Assembly: GCF_900102525.1 (NCBI RefSeq) | Contig: NZ_FNBZ01000005.1 | Span: forward strand, 310,001-374,000 | Reading direction: 5' to 3' | DNA: 64,000 nt | Source of the DNA: Allobosea robiniae | GTDB taxonomy: Bacteria > Pseudomonadota > Alphaproteobacteria > Rhizobiales > Beijerinckiaceae | In this document: piece after piece, positions 44,771 to 53,333 of the stretch | Layout of the letters: each line of letters begins with the position of its first letter | Position numbering within the stretch: position 1 is the stretch's first letter | Notes under the pieces: generated by a model | The model's database searches: none | What the model was told of the DNA's origin: nothing | The model's input: only the letters and a program-made list of their open reading frames with translations | Position numbers and translations under genes: made by a program

Positions 44771-46053
44771 ATGCTCTTCCCAAGGAAGCCCTGCGGCGCG
44801 GCTGGTGCCCGAGCACGCTCAGGCCGATGGAGACCGGCGACGGCTGGCTGGTGCGGCTGCATCCTCCCGGCGCAAAGCTGACGCCCGCGCAATTGCGGCG
44901 TATCGCGGCGCTGGCGGGTGAGCATGGCAACGGGCTGATCGAGATTTCGGCCCGCGCCAACCTGCAGATCCGCGGCGTGACGGCCGAGAGCCATCCAAGG
45001 CTGGTCGAGCGGTTGCTGGCAGAGCAGCTCGTCGACGAGCACGAAGGCGACGGCCCCCACCGCGTGACGCTGGTCTCGCCGCTGGCGGGACGGGACCCGA
45101 ACGGCCTGATCGACGCCGCCGCTCTGGCTGCACAGATCGAGCAGTGCACCCGTACCGTACCCGGCCTGCCGGCCAAGCTTGGCATCGTCGTAGACGATGG
45201 CGGCGCACAGGCGCTGGATGGTTTCTCCAGCGATATCCGGCTGGTTGGGGTGGGCGCCACGAGCGCAGCCTTGTGCCTCGCCGATCGTCTCTGGCTTGGC
45301 GCTATCCCAGTCACCGAAGCCGCCGATGCCGTAGCAGCGATCCTCCGCGACTTTGCGGCGCGGCGAGCCGCAGCCCCGGATCACATCCGCCGCCTGCGGG
45401 ACCTGTCGCCTGAAGCCTTGGCGAGCCTGACCACGCTGCCTGAAACCACCGCCCCCGCATCGCGCCCGCCGCCACGGCGCGCGGGATTGTTCGCGCTCGA
45501 AGGAGATCGGTTCGCAGCGCTTATCGGCCTGCCCTTCGGCCGTTGCGGTGCCGCCGTACTGGACCGGCTCGGTGCCGGGGACGGCTTGGTTTCCGATATC
45601 CGGCTTTCGCCCTGGCGCGGGCTCGCCTTCCGCGATCTCGGCCGGACCGAGGCTAAAGCGCAGCTGGCGCTGGCCGACGACCTCGGCCTGATTACACGCG
45701 ACGACGATCCCCGCCTTTCCGTGCAGGCCTGTGCCGGCAGCCCCGCCTGCTCCCGCGCCGAGGCACCGGCCATGGCCGATGCGGCCACACTCGCCGAAGC
45801 TGCGGCCGACCTGCTGGCGGCAGGCGCGACGCTCCACGTCTCCGGCTGCATCAAGGCTTGCGCCCATCCGGCGGCTGCCGACCTCACCTTGGTCGGGCGA
45901 GACGGGCACTACGACGTCGTGCTGGGCGGGACGACGCGGGACAAGCCGGTCGCGACGCTTGACCTTTCGGCGCTGCTCACGCGATTGCAGCCCGGACAAG
46001 ACATTCACGCGCGGCTGGCCAAGGCCCTGCGCTCGACGGGATCGCAGGGTTGA
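44767..46053 (+). CDS. cobG: Precorrin-3B synthase CobG
   Basis: A 428-residue member of the sulfite/nitrite reductase family; CobG uses oxygen to convert precorrin-3A to precorrin-3B with loss of the C20 position later. NGLIEISARANLQIRG near residue 60 is the first siroheme-reductase-like motif. The four cluster cysteines are in QACAGSPACSRAEAP and SGCIKACAHP (CX5C and CX3C), ligands of the [4Fe-4S] centre. The start overlaps the cobN stop in ATGA. Presence of CobG confirms the oxygen-dependent route. Confidence 0.93.
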   Translation: MNALPKEALRRGWCPSTLRPMETGDGWLVRLHPPGAKLTPAQLRRIAALAGEHGNGLIEISARANLQIRGVTAESHPRLVERLLAEQLVDEHEGDGPHRVTLVSPLAGRDPNGLIDAAALAAQIEQCTRTVPGLPAKLGIVVDDGGAQALDGFSSDIRLVGVGATSAALCLADRLWLGAIPVTEAADAVAAILRDFAARRAAAPDHIRRLRDLSPEALASLTTLPETTAPASRPPPRRAGLFALEGDRFAALIGLPFGRCGAAVLDRLGAGDGLVSDIRLSPWRGLAFRDLGRTEAKAQLALADDLGLITRDDDPRLSVQACAGSPACSRAEAPAMADAATLAEAAADLLAAGATLHVSGCIKACAHPAAADLTLVGRDGHYDVVLGGTTRDKPVATLDLSALLTRLQPGQDIHARLAKALRSTGSQG

Positions 46054-46682
46054 ACAAGGCATACGACTACATCCAGGACGGCGCGGCGATCTATCAGCGC
46101 TCCTTCGCCATCATCCGCGCCGAGGCCGACCTCGCCCGCTTCAGTGGCCCGGCCGAGCGCGTCGTCGTCCGCATGATCCATGCCTGCGGCATGACCGACC
46201 TGCCCAGGGATGTCGAGATGTCCGCCGGGTTCGCCGAGGCCGCGCAGGCCGCGCTCAGGACCGGCGCGCCCATCCTCTGCGACGCCAAGATGGTCGCCAA
46301 TGGTGTGACTCGCACCCGCCTGCCAGCGAACAACGAGGTTCTCTGCACACTGGATGATCCGCAGGTTCCGGCGCTGGCAGCCGAGATGGGCACGACCCGC
46401 TCGGCCGCCGCGATGGAGCTCTGGAAGCCCCGGCTTGCCGGCGCAGTCGTGGTGATCGGCAATGCGCCGACCTCGCTGTTCCGCCTGTTGGAAATGCTCG
46501 ATGCCGGAGCGCCGAAGCCGGCCGCCGTGATCGGCATCCCCGTCGGCTTCGTCGGGGCGGCGGAATCCAAGGCGGCACTGGCCAAGGACGGGCGCGTGCC
46601 TTTCGTCGTGGTGCATGGACGACGCGGCGGCTCGGCCATGGCGGCAGCCGCCGTCAATGCGCTGGCGCAGGACAAGGAATAG
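46050..46682 (+). CDS. cobH: Precorrin-8X methylmutase CobH
   Basis: A 210-residue enzyme that moves the C11 methyl group to C12, giving hydrogenobyrinic acid. The catalytic histidine is H44 in VVRMIHACGM, and AVVVIGNAPTSLFRLLE and VIGIPVGFVGAAESK are family marks. The start is TTG, overlapping the cobG stop as TTGA. Length is normal. Confidence 0.94.
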   Translation: MNKAYDYIQDGAAIYQRSFAIIRAEADLARFSGPAERVVVRMIHACGMTDLPRDVEMSAGFAEAAQAALRTGAPILCDAKMVANGVTRTRLPANNEVLCTLDDPQVPALAAEMGTTRSAAAMELWKPRLAGAVVVIGNAPTSLFRLLEMLDAGAPKPAAVIGIPVGFVGAAESKAALAKDGRVPFVVVHGRRGGSAMAAAAVNALAQDKE

Positions 46683-46685
46683 GCG

Positions 46686-47426
46686 ATGAGCGGGACGAAC
46701 AGGACCCTGCTCTACGGCGTCGGGCTCGGGCCCGGCGCGCCGGACCTGATGACGGTCAGGGCACACGAGATCATCACCACCGCCGACCGTCTCGTGCATT
46801 TCTGCAAGCGCGGCCGACGTGGCAACGCCCGCAGTACTGCCGATGCGATCATCGCGCCCGATCCGGCCCGCGAGATCGAACTCGCTTTTCCCGTAACGAT
46901 CGAAGCCAGCGTCGGCGAGCCGGATTATGACGGGCCGATCGCGGCTTTCTACGAAGAGGCCGCCGAGCGGCTCGCCGTCGAGATGCAGGCCGGGCGAACG
47001 CTCGCCGTGCTCTGCGACGGCGACCCCTTCTTCTACGGCTCCTTCATGCACCTGTGGCGGCGGCTCTCGCAGCGCTTCCCGACCGAGGTGGTGCCCGGCG
47101 TCACCGGCATGACCGGCGCCTGGGGCGAGGCCGGCGCGCCGATCACCTGGGGCGACGACGTGATGACCGTGCTGCCGGGCACTTTGCCGGAGGCGGAGCT
47201 GACGCGGCGCCTCGCCGATACCGACGCCGCCGTGATCATGAAGCTCGGCCGCAACCTGCCGAAGGTCCGCCGCGCGCTTGTCGCTGCCGGGCTGGAAGGC
47301 CGGGCAATCTATGTCGAGCGCGCGACGATGGCGCGGCAGGTCGTGGCGCGGCTTGCCGACAAGACCGACGACGAGGCGCCCTATTTCGCGATGGTGCTGG
47401 TGCCCGGCGAAGGGCGGCGCCTGTGA
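46686..47426 (+). CDS. cobI: Precorrin-2 C20-methyltransferase CobI
   Basis: A 246-residue tetrapyrrole methylase. The N-terminal SAM-site loop is GVGLGPGAPDLMTVRA and the second motif is LCDGDPFFYGSFMHL; VVPGVTGMTGAWG follows. It transfers a methyl group from SAM to C20 of precorrin-2. The CobI identity rests on VGLGPGxPDLMTxRA and the DPFFYGS motif. It starts three bases after cobH and overlaps cobJ by four bases. Confidence 0.92.
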   Translation: MSGTNRTLLYGVGLGPGAPDLMTVRAHEIITTADRLVHFCKRGRRGNARSTADAIIAPDPAREIELAFPVTIEASVGEPDYDGPIAAFYEEAAERLAVEMQAGRTLAVLCDGDPFFYGSFMHLWRRLSQRFPTEVVPGVTGMTGAWGEAGAPITWGDDVMTVLPGTLPEAELTRRLADTDAAVIMKLGRNLPKVRRALVAAGLEGRAIYVERATMARQVVARLADKTDDEAPYFAMVLVPGEGRRL

Positions 47427-48214
47427 CAGGCTCGCTCACCATCGTCGGGCTCGGGCCGGGCACACCGGACTGGATCACGCCTGCCGCGCAGGCCGCACTC
47501 GATGCCGCGACCGATATCGTCGGCTACGGACCCTATGTCGACCGAGTGCCCCAGCGGGCTGGATTGACCAAGCACGCCTCCGACAACCGCGTCGAGGTTG
47601 AGCGCGCCTCGCATGCGCTGCAACTGGCGGCGGAAGGCCGGACGGTCGCGGTGGTTTCGGGCGGCGATCCCGGGGTTTTCGCGATGGCGGCGGCGGTGTT
47701 CGAGGCGCTGGAGGCCGGACCGGCGGAATGGCGTGCGCTGCCGATCACGGTCGAGCCCGGCATCACCGCGATGCTGGCGGCGGCAGCGCGAGCCGGCGCG
47801 CCCCTCGGCGGGGATTTCTGCGCGATCTCGCTCTCGGACAATCTCAAGCCCTGGGAGGTGGTGACGGCACGCCTCGAAGCGGTGCTCGCCGCCGATCTGG
47901 TGATCTGCCTCTACAACCCGATTTCGAAGGCGCGGCCCTGGCAGCTCGGCAAGGCTTTGGAACTGGCAGCGCAACAGCGCGACGCGGCGACGCCCGTGCT
48001 GTTCGCCCGAGCAGTCGGGCGACCCGACGAAAACCTGCGCATCCTGACGCTGGCGGAAGCGGTTGCAGCCGCGAGCACGGCCGACATGGCGACGCTGGTG
48101 ATGATCGGCGCGTCGAGCACGCGGCTGATCGCCCGCGAGGGCGCCGCGCCTTACGTCTACACGCCGCGTTCGGTGGCGAAGAGCCCTTGCGCCACCAGCC
48201 AGGGCAGGACCTGA
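47423..48214 (+). CDS. cobJ: Precorrin-3B C17-methyltransferase CobJ
   Basis: A 263-residue tetrapyrrole methylase that methylates C17 with ring contraction. GLGPGTPDWITPAA, GYGPYVDRV, VVSGGDPGVFAMAAAVFE and VICLYNPISKARPWQL are characteristic of CobJ/CbiH. It starts at GTG overlapping the cobI stop as GTGA. Its last 58 bases overlap, on the opposite strand, the 3' end of cobK. Confidence 0.94.
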   Translation: MTGSLTIVGLGPGTPDWITPAAQAALDAATDIVGYGPYVDRVPQRAGLTKHASDNRVEVERASHALQLAAEGRTVAVVSGGDPGVFAMAAAVFEALEAGPAEWRALPITVEPGITAMLAAAARAGAPLGGDFCAISLSDNLKPWEVVTARLEAVLAADLVICLYNPISKARPWQLGKALELAAQQRDAATPVLFARAVGRPDENLRILTLAEAVAAASTADMATLVMIGASSTRLIAREGAAPYVYTPRSVAKSPCATSQGRT

Positions 48215-48921
48215 TCGATATGGTCGACGGCCTCGACATCGGGCTTGGGCGGGCGCTCCACCATCACTACCGGCAGGGAGAGCCGGCGCGCCGCCACGAG
48301 CTTGCCGACCGTCGCCGGCCCGCCCGAATTCTTGCTGACCAGGATCTCGACGCCCTCGCGGCGCATCAGATCCTCCTCGTCATCGGCGTCGAAGGGGCCG
48401 CGCTGCTGGATGACGTCGACATGCGGCACCGGCAGCCGGTCGCCGATCGGCTCGATGGCGCGGACGAGATAGCGATGCTGCGGAGCGTCGGCGAAAGCGG
48501 GCAATTCCAGCCGGCCGACCGTGAGGAAGACGCGCCGGGGCTCGTCGCCCAGCGCCTGCGCGGCGGCCTCGATGTCGGGCACGGATTTCCAGCGATCCCC
48601 GGCGCGCGGCTTCCAGGATTCGCGCCGGATGGCGAGCAGCGGCACGCCTTCCGCCTTGCAGGCATGCTCGGCATGGAAAGGCATGATCGCGGCGAAGGGA
48701 TGGGTTGCGTCGACGACGGCGACGATACCCTCGTCGACGAGATAGCGCCTCAGGCCCTCGACGCCGCCGAAACCGCCGGTGCGAACCGGCAGATTGGTCG
48801 GGCGGGGGTCGACGGTGTGGCCCGCCAGCGAGATAATGGCACGGATATCGGGAGCCTGATCAGCCAGGTGCTGGTCAAGCGCAGCAGCTTCGCTCGTTCC
48901 GCCAAGGATGAGGACGGTCAT
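48157..48921 (-). CDS. cobK: Precorrin-6A reductase CobK
   Basis: A 254-residue NADPH-dependent reductase of the C18-C19 double bond of precorrin-6A. LILGGTSEAAALDQHL opens the protein, VVDATHPFA lies near residue 78, and VSKNSGGPATVGKLVAAR near residue 200 is the conserved active-site region. It is on the minus strand within an otherwise plus-strand operon: its 3' end overlaps cobJ by 58 bases and its start codon shares CATG with cobL. The start is secure because the nucleotide motif begins at residue 3. Confidence 0.93.
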   Translation of the reverse strand: MTVLILGGTSEAAALDQHLADQAPDIRAIISLAGHTVDPRPTNLPVRTGGFGGVEGLRRYLVDEGIVAVVDATHPFAAIMPFHAEHACKAEGVPLLAIRRESWKPRAGDRWKSVPDIEAAAQALGDEPRRVFLTVGRLELPAFADAPQHRYLVRAIEPIGDRLPVPHVDVIQQRGPFDADDEEDLMRREGVEILVSKNSGGPATVGKLVAARRLSLPVVMVERPPKPDVEAVDHIDQVLPWLVAQGLFATERGV

Positions 48922-50170
48922 GTCGCCAGTTTTGCGTGAATCGGATGTTCTGTCGAGCAGAGAGACGCCCGCGCCCTGGCTCGTGCTGATCGGTCTCGGC
49001 GAGGACGGGGCCGTCGGCCTTTGCCGCGAGGCGCTTGCCGCGCTGAGCGAGGCCGAGATCGTCTTCGGCGGCGAGCGGCATATCGCGCTGGTCGGCTCCG
49101 TTCCGGGCGAGCTGCGCCCCTGGCCGCAGCCTTTCCGCAACGCGCTGCCGCAGATCCTCAGGGAGCGCGGCCGCAAGGTCTGCGTTCTCGCGACCAGCGA
49201 CCCGTTCCATTACGGCATCGGCAACAGCATCAGCCGCGCGATTCCGCCTGAGGAGATGCGGATCATCCCGCAGCTCTCCTCCTTCTCGATGGCCTGCACG
49301 CGGATGCGCTGGCCGCAGGAGGAATGCGCGCTGGTCTCGCTGCATGGCCGCACGCTCTACCGGATCGTGCCGCATCTGCAGCCGGAGGCGCGCATCCTCG
49401 CCCTGTCCTGGGACGAGACGACGCCGCGCTCCGTCGCCGAACTCTTGACCGCGCGCGGCATGGGTGCGAGCCGCATCACGGTGATGGAATCGCTCGGCGG
49501 GCCGCAGGAGCGGATCCGTGAGTGCCGCGCCGACGCCTTCGCGCTCGACGATATCGTGCCGCTCAACCTGATTGCGGTCGAGGTTGTGGCCACCCACGAT
49601 TCCCGCATCCTGCCGCTCGCTCCCGGTCTCGACGAAGAGTGGTTCGCCCATGACGGGCAGATCACCAAGTCGGAAATCCGCGCGATCACAATCTCGGCAC
49701 TCGCCCCACGCGGCGGCGAATTGCTCTGGGACGTCGGCGCCGGTTCGGGCTCGATCTCCGTCGAATGGTGCCAGCGCCACCTGCGCAACCGGGCGATCGC
49801 TTTCGAGGCGAAGCCGGAGCGGGCCGAGCGGATCAAGCGCAACAAGCTGGAGCTGGGCGGGCTTTCCGTCGAGGTCACCGGCGAGGCGCCGGCCGGCTTC
49901 GTCGGGCGCGAGGCGCCGGATGCCGTGTTCATCGGCGGCGGCCTGACCGAGGAAGGCCTGTTCGACGCCGCCTGGGCGGCGCTGAAGCCGGGCGGGCGGC
50001 TCGTCGCCAATGTCGTGACGATCGAGGGGGAAGCCAAGCTCGCTGCGCTCCATGCCGAGCACGGCGGTTCCTTACGCCGCATCTCGATCGACCGGCTCGC
50101 GCCTCTCGGCGGCAAGCATGGCTGGCGCCCGGCGATGCCGGTAACGCAGTGGCGGGTCGAGAAGCCTTGA
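48920..50170 (+). CDS. cobL: Precorrin-6Y C5,15-methyltransferase (decarboxylating) CobL
   Basis: A 416-residue fusion of a CbiE-like tetrapyrrole methylase (LVLIGLGEDGAVGL; ATSDPFHYGIG) and a CbiT-like SAM methyltransferase (LLWDVGAGSGSISVEW near residue 275). It methylates C5 and C15 and decarboxylates the acetate at C12. The ATG at 48920 has GAGGA five bases upstream; an in-frame ATG at 48908 is less well placed. Both the start and its ribosome-binding site lie within the cobK coding region on the other strand. Confidence 0.93.
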   Translation: MSPVLRESDVLSSRETPAPWLVLIGLGEDGAVGLCREALAALSEAEIVFGGERHIALVGSVPGELRPWPQPFRNALPQILRERGRKVCVLATSDPFHYGIGNSISRAIPPEEMRIIPQLSSFSMACTRMRWPQEECALVSLHGRTLYRIVPHLQPEARILALSWDETTPRSVAELLTARGMGASRITVMESLGGPQERIRECRADAFALDDIVPLNLIAVEVVATHDSRILPLAPGLDEEWFAHDGQITKSEIRAITISALAPRGGELLWDVGAGSGSISVEWCQRHLRNRAIAFEAKPERAERIKRNKLELGGLSVEVTGEAPAGFVGREAPDAVFIGGGLTEEGLFDAAWAALKPGGRLVANVVTIEGEAKLAALHAEHGGSLRRISIDRLAPLGGKHGWRPAMPVTQWRVEKP

Positions 50171-50559
50171 GCGCCGGCCGCCTCATTGCCGGCATCGGCA
50201 TCCGGCCCGGCACGCAGGCCGCGGATATCCTCGCCTGTCTCGACCAGGCCCTGGCGAGCGCCGGGCTTGCCGGCACGCAGACCCCGCGCTTCGCCACGCT
50301 CGCGAGCCGCGTCGCGGAGGCCGGCATGGTCGCCGCCGCCCATGAGCGCGCGGCCGAGCTCGTCGCCATCCCCGACGAGGCGCTGAAAGGTTTCGAGGCC
50401 GCCTGCGCGACACGCTCGACCCGGATCGCCTCGCTCTACGGCGTCGGCTCGGTGGCCGAGGCGGCAGCGCTGGCCGCAGCCGGGCCGGGTGGCGAACTGG
50501 TGCAGCCGCGCATCGCAACCGCGCGCGTCACCTGCGCACTCGCCAGAAGCCTCGCATGA
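50167..50559 (+). CDS. cobE: Cobalamin biosynthesis protein CobE
   Basis: A 130-residue protein of the CobE/CbiG-C family, beginning at TTG in a TTGA overlap with cob[17 protein letters not shown] is the family start, followed by [10 protein letters not shown] and a C-terminal half with [17 protein letters not shown]. CobE is required for aerobic cobalamin synthesis and is thought to bind the corrin product. The adjacent cobM overlaps by four bases. Confidence 0.88.
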   Translation: MSAGRLIAGIGIRPGTQAADILACLDQALASAGLAGTQTPRFATLASRVAEAGMVAAAHERAAELVAIPDEALKGFEAACATRSTRIASLYGVGSVAEAAALAAAGPGGELVQPRIATARVTCALARSLA

Positions 50560-51320
50560 CCATCCATTTCATCGGCGCCGGCCCCGGCGCGCCCGATCTC
50601 ATCACGCTGCGCGGACGCGACCTAATCGCCGCCTCGTCCGTCTGCCTCTATGCGGGGTCGCTGATCCCCAAGGCGATGCTCGACTGGTGCCCGGCGGGCG
50701 CACGCATCGTCGATACCGCCCCGCTCGATCTCGATGCGATCATCGCCGAGATGGAGACCGCGCATCACGCCGGGCAGGACGTGGCGCGGCTGCATTCCGG
50801 CGATCTCTCGATCTGGAGCGCCTGCGGCGAACAGATGCGCCGGCTCGACCGATCAGGCATTCCCTATACGGTGACGCCGGGCGTACCGGCCTTCGCCGCC
50901 GCCGCCGCCGTGTTGAAGCGCGAGCTCACCTTGCCCGGCGTCGCGCAATCGCTGGTGCTGACGCGCACCTCCGGCCGCGCCTCGGCCATGCCGGACAAGG
51001 AGAAGCTCGCAACCTTCGCCGCTTCGGGCGCGACGCTGGCGATCCACCTCTCGATTCATGTGATCGAACAGGTCGTGGCGGAATTGACGCCGTTCTACGG
51101 TGCCGATTGCCCGGTCGCCGTGGTGTTCCGCGCGACGTGGCCGGATGAGACCGTGCTGCAAGGCAGGCTCACCGATATCGCCGGGAAGGTTCGTGCGAGC
51201 GCGCTCGAGCGTACCGCGCTGATCCTCGCCGGGCCGGCGCTGGCGGCCGATGATTTTGGCGAGAGCGCGCTCTATTCGATCGATTACGACCGCCGTTTCC
51301 GGCCGCGAGGCGGGCAATGA
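50556..51320 (+). CDS. cobM: Precorrin-4 C11-methyltransferase CobM
   Basis: A 254-residue tetrapyrrole methylase. [18 protein letters not shown] is the SAM-site loop, [13 protein letters not shown] a CobM/CbiF mark, and [20 protein letters not shown] then [14 protein letters not shown] follow in the usual order. It methylates C11 of precorrin-4. The start and stop overlap cobE and cobB as ATGA. Confidence 0.94.
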   Translation: MTIHFIGAGPGAPDLITLRGRDLIAASSVCLYAGSLIPKAMLDWCPAGARIVDTAPLDLDAIIAEMETAHHAGQDVARLHSGDLSIWSACGEQMRRLDRSGIPYTVTPGVPAFAAAAAVLKRELTLPGVAQSLVLTRTSGRASAMPDKEKLATFAASGATLAIHLSIHVIEQVVAELTPFYGADCPVAVVFRATWPDETVLQGRLTDIAGKVRASALERTALILAGPALAADDFGESALYSIDYDRRFRPRGGQ

Positions 51321-52645
51321 GCACGCGCGGGTTGCTCATCGCCGCGCCGCGCTCCGGCTCCGGCAAGACCACGATCACGCTCGGGTTGCAGCGCGCGCTG
51401 GCGCGGCGGGGCCTTACCGTACGCGGACTGAAATGCGGGCCGGATTACATCGACCCGGCCTTCCATGCCGCCGCGACGGGCGCGCCCAGCGCCAATCTCG
51501 ACAGCTATGCCATGACGGACGGCCTGCTTGGCCGGATTGCAGGTGAAGCGGCTGATGCCGCGGATATCGTCATCGCCGAGGGCTCGATGGGGCTGTTCGA
51601 CGCGGTGCCGGGGCCGGAAGGTCATACCGGTGCGAGCGCCGATATCGCAGCCCTGACCGGCTGGCCAGTCGTGCTTGTCGTCGATGTGTCCGGGGCGGCG
51701 CAGTCGGTCGCGGCGGTCGCGCTCGGCTGCAAGCTCTACGACCCCCGCATCCGCGTCGCCGGCGTGATCCTGAACAAGGTCGCGAGCGCCCGGCATGAAC
51801 GTCTGGTGCGACAGGGCATGGAGCGCATCGGCCTGCCCGTGCTGGGCGCCTTGCCACGAGAGGCGAGCCTGATCCTGCCGGAGCGCCATCTCGGGCTGGT
51901 TCAGGCCGGCGAGACCGCCGATCTGCATGCAAGGCTCGATGCGCTGGCAGAGGCTGTCTCGAACGCGGTCGATCTCGATGCGGTCATGGCAGCTTCTGGT
52001 GCCACCATGCTTCCGGTAACGCGCGACGGCGGGTCCCCGCCCCTGCCCGTGCCCGGACGGCGGATCGCGATTGCCCGCGATGCCGCCTTTTCCTTCGTCT
52101 ATCCGCATGTCGAGGCGGGCTGGCGCGCAGCGGGCGCGGAACTCGTGCCGTTCTCGCCGCTCAGGGGCGAGGCGCCACCTGAGGATTGCGACGCCTGCTG
52201 GCTGCCGGGAGGCTATCCCGAACTGCATGCCGGCACGATCGCGGCGGCGAACCGTTTCCTCTCTGGTTTGCGCGACTTCGCCAGGACCCGGCCGGTGCAT
52301 GGCGAGTGCGGCGGCTACATGGTTCTCGGCCGCAGCCTGACCGATGCCGACGGTATCGCGCACCAGATGGCCGGCCTGCTTTCGGTCGAGACCTCCTTCG
52401 CGAAGCGGAAGATGAATCTCGGCTATCGCCGGGCGGTCCTGGAAGCAGACGGCCCGCTCGGACCGGCGGGCGCGGCGCTGACCGGCCATGAATTCCATTA
52501 TGCGAGCATCGCCGCGCAAGGCGAGGATCTGCCTTTTGCGGTGGTGACCGACTCGCATGGTTCAGCGCCGGCCCCGGCCGGAAGCCGGCGCGGGCTGGTG
52601 ACCGGCTCGTTCTTCCACGCCATCGCCACGGCTGAATCGGCGTGA
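51317..52645 (+). CDS. cobB: Hydrogenobyrinic acid a,c-diamide synthase CobB
   Basis: A 442-residue glutamine-dependent amidase. The N-terminal ATPase domain has [15 protein letters not shown], and the C-terminal glutaminase has [11 protein letters not shown] with its catalytic cysteine. It amidates the a and c side chains before cobalt insertion by CobN. It overlaps cobM and bluB by four bases each. CobQ, which amidates the other four positions, is not in the window. Confidence 0.93.
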   Translation: MSTRGLLIAAPRSGSGKTTITLGLQRALARRGLTVRGLKCGPDYIDPAFHAAATGAPSANLDSYAMTDGLLGRIAGEAADAADIVIAEGSMGLFDAVPGPEGHTGASADIAALTGWPVVLVVDVSGAAQSVAAVALGCKLYDPRIRVAGVILNKVASARHERLVRQGMERIGLPVLGALPREASLILPERHLGLVQAGETADLHARLDALAEAVSNAVDLDAVMAASGATMLPVTRDGGSPPLPVPGRRIAIARDAAFSFVYPHVEAGWRAAGAELVPFSPLRGEAPPEDCDACWLPGGYPELHAGTIAAANRFLSGLRDFARTRPVHGECGGYMVLGRSLTDADGIAHQMAGLLSVETSFAKRKMNLGYRRAVLEADGPLGPAGAALTGHEFHYASIAAQGEDLPFAVVTDSHGSAPAPAGSRRGLVTGSFFHAIATAESA

Positions 52646-53253
52646 GCCAGGCACCGGTCTTCGATGCGGCCTTTGCCCGGCAGTTCGAGGACCTGCTGCG
52701 CTGGCGGCGCGATGTCCGGCGGTTCACGCGCGATCCGGTTCCGCTCGAACTGATCGACATGCTGCTTGCCCAGACACGGCTTTCTCCTTCCGTCGGACAT
52801 GCACAGCCCTGGCGCTGGCTTTCCGTCGCGGAGCCAGCACAACGCGCGGCCGTGCAGGAGAGCTTCAGCCGCTGCAATGCGGATGCGCTCGCCTCCTATG
52901 AAGGCGAACGCGCAGCGCTCTATGCTCGCCTGAAGCTGGAGGGATTGCGGGAAGCACCCGTCCAGTTCGCCGTGTTCTGCGATCACGGCACCGAGCGCGG
53001 CCATGGCCTCGGCCGGGCCACCATGCCGGAGATGCTCGATTATTCGGTGGTCGCGGCGATCACGCAGTTCTGGCTGTCGGCACGTATCCACGGGCTCGGC
53101 GTTGGCTGGGTCTCGATCCTCGACCCCGGCGAGATCGGCAAAGCGCTCGATACCGCGCCGGAGTGGAAGCTCGTCGCCTATCTCTGCGTCGGCTGGCCGG
53201 AGGAGGAATGCGACGAGCCCGAACTGGTCAGGGCCGGCTGGGAACGCAGCTGA
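52642..53253 (+). CDS. bluB: 5,6-dimethylbenzimidazole synthase BluB
   Basis: A 203-residue member of the nitroreductase fold that breaks down FMNH2 with oxygen to make the lower ligand of cobalamin. LLRWRRDVRRFTRDPV, then RLSPSVGHAQPWRW and the C-terminal GLGVGWVSILDP are BluB marks. It starts at GTG overlapping the cobB stop and is the last gene of the operon, ahead of a strong hairpin terminator. Confidence 0.94.
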   Translation: MSQAPVFDAAFARQFEDLLRWRRDVRRFTRDPVPLELIDMLLAQTRLSPSVGHAQPWRWLSVAEPAQRAAVQESFSRCNADALASYEGERAALYARLKLEGLREAPVQFAVFCDHGTERGHGLGRATMPEMLDYSVVAAITQFWLSARIHGLGVGWVSILDPGEIGKALDTAPEWKLVAYLCVGWPEEECDEPELVRAGWERS

Positions 53254-53280
53254 GCGTCGTCACATGACGCCCCAAAACGA

Positions 53281-53305
53281 AAGGCCGGCCCGAGGGGCCG
53301 GCCTT
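53281..53305. terminator. Bidirectional hairpin terminator
   Basis: An 11-base-pair perfect stem, AAGGCCGGCCC / GGGCCGGCCTT, with a three-base GAG loop. It lies between the stop codons of bluB (plus) and the caspase-like gene (minus), so it can serve both. There is no long U-run on the plus side. Confidence 0.75.
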
Positions 53306-53333
53306 CCGGATGGTGGAAGCGGGAGGCGGTGCG

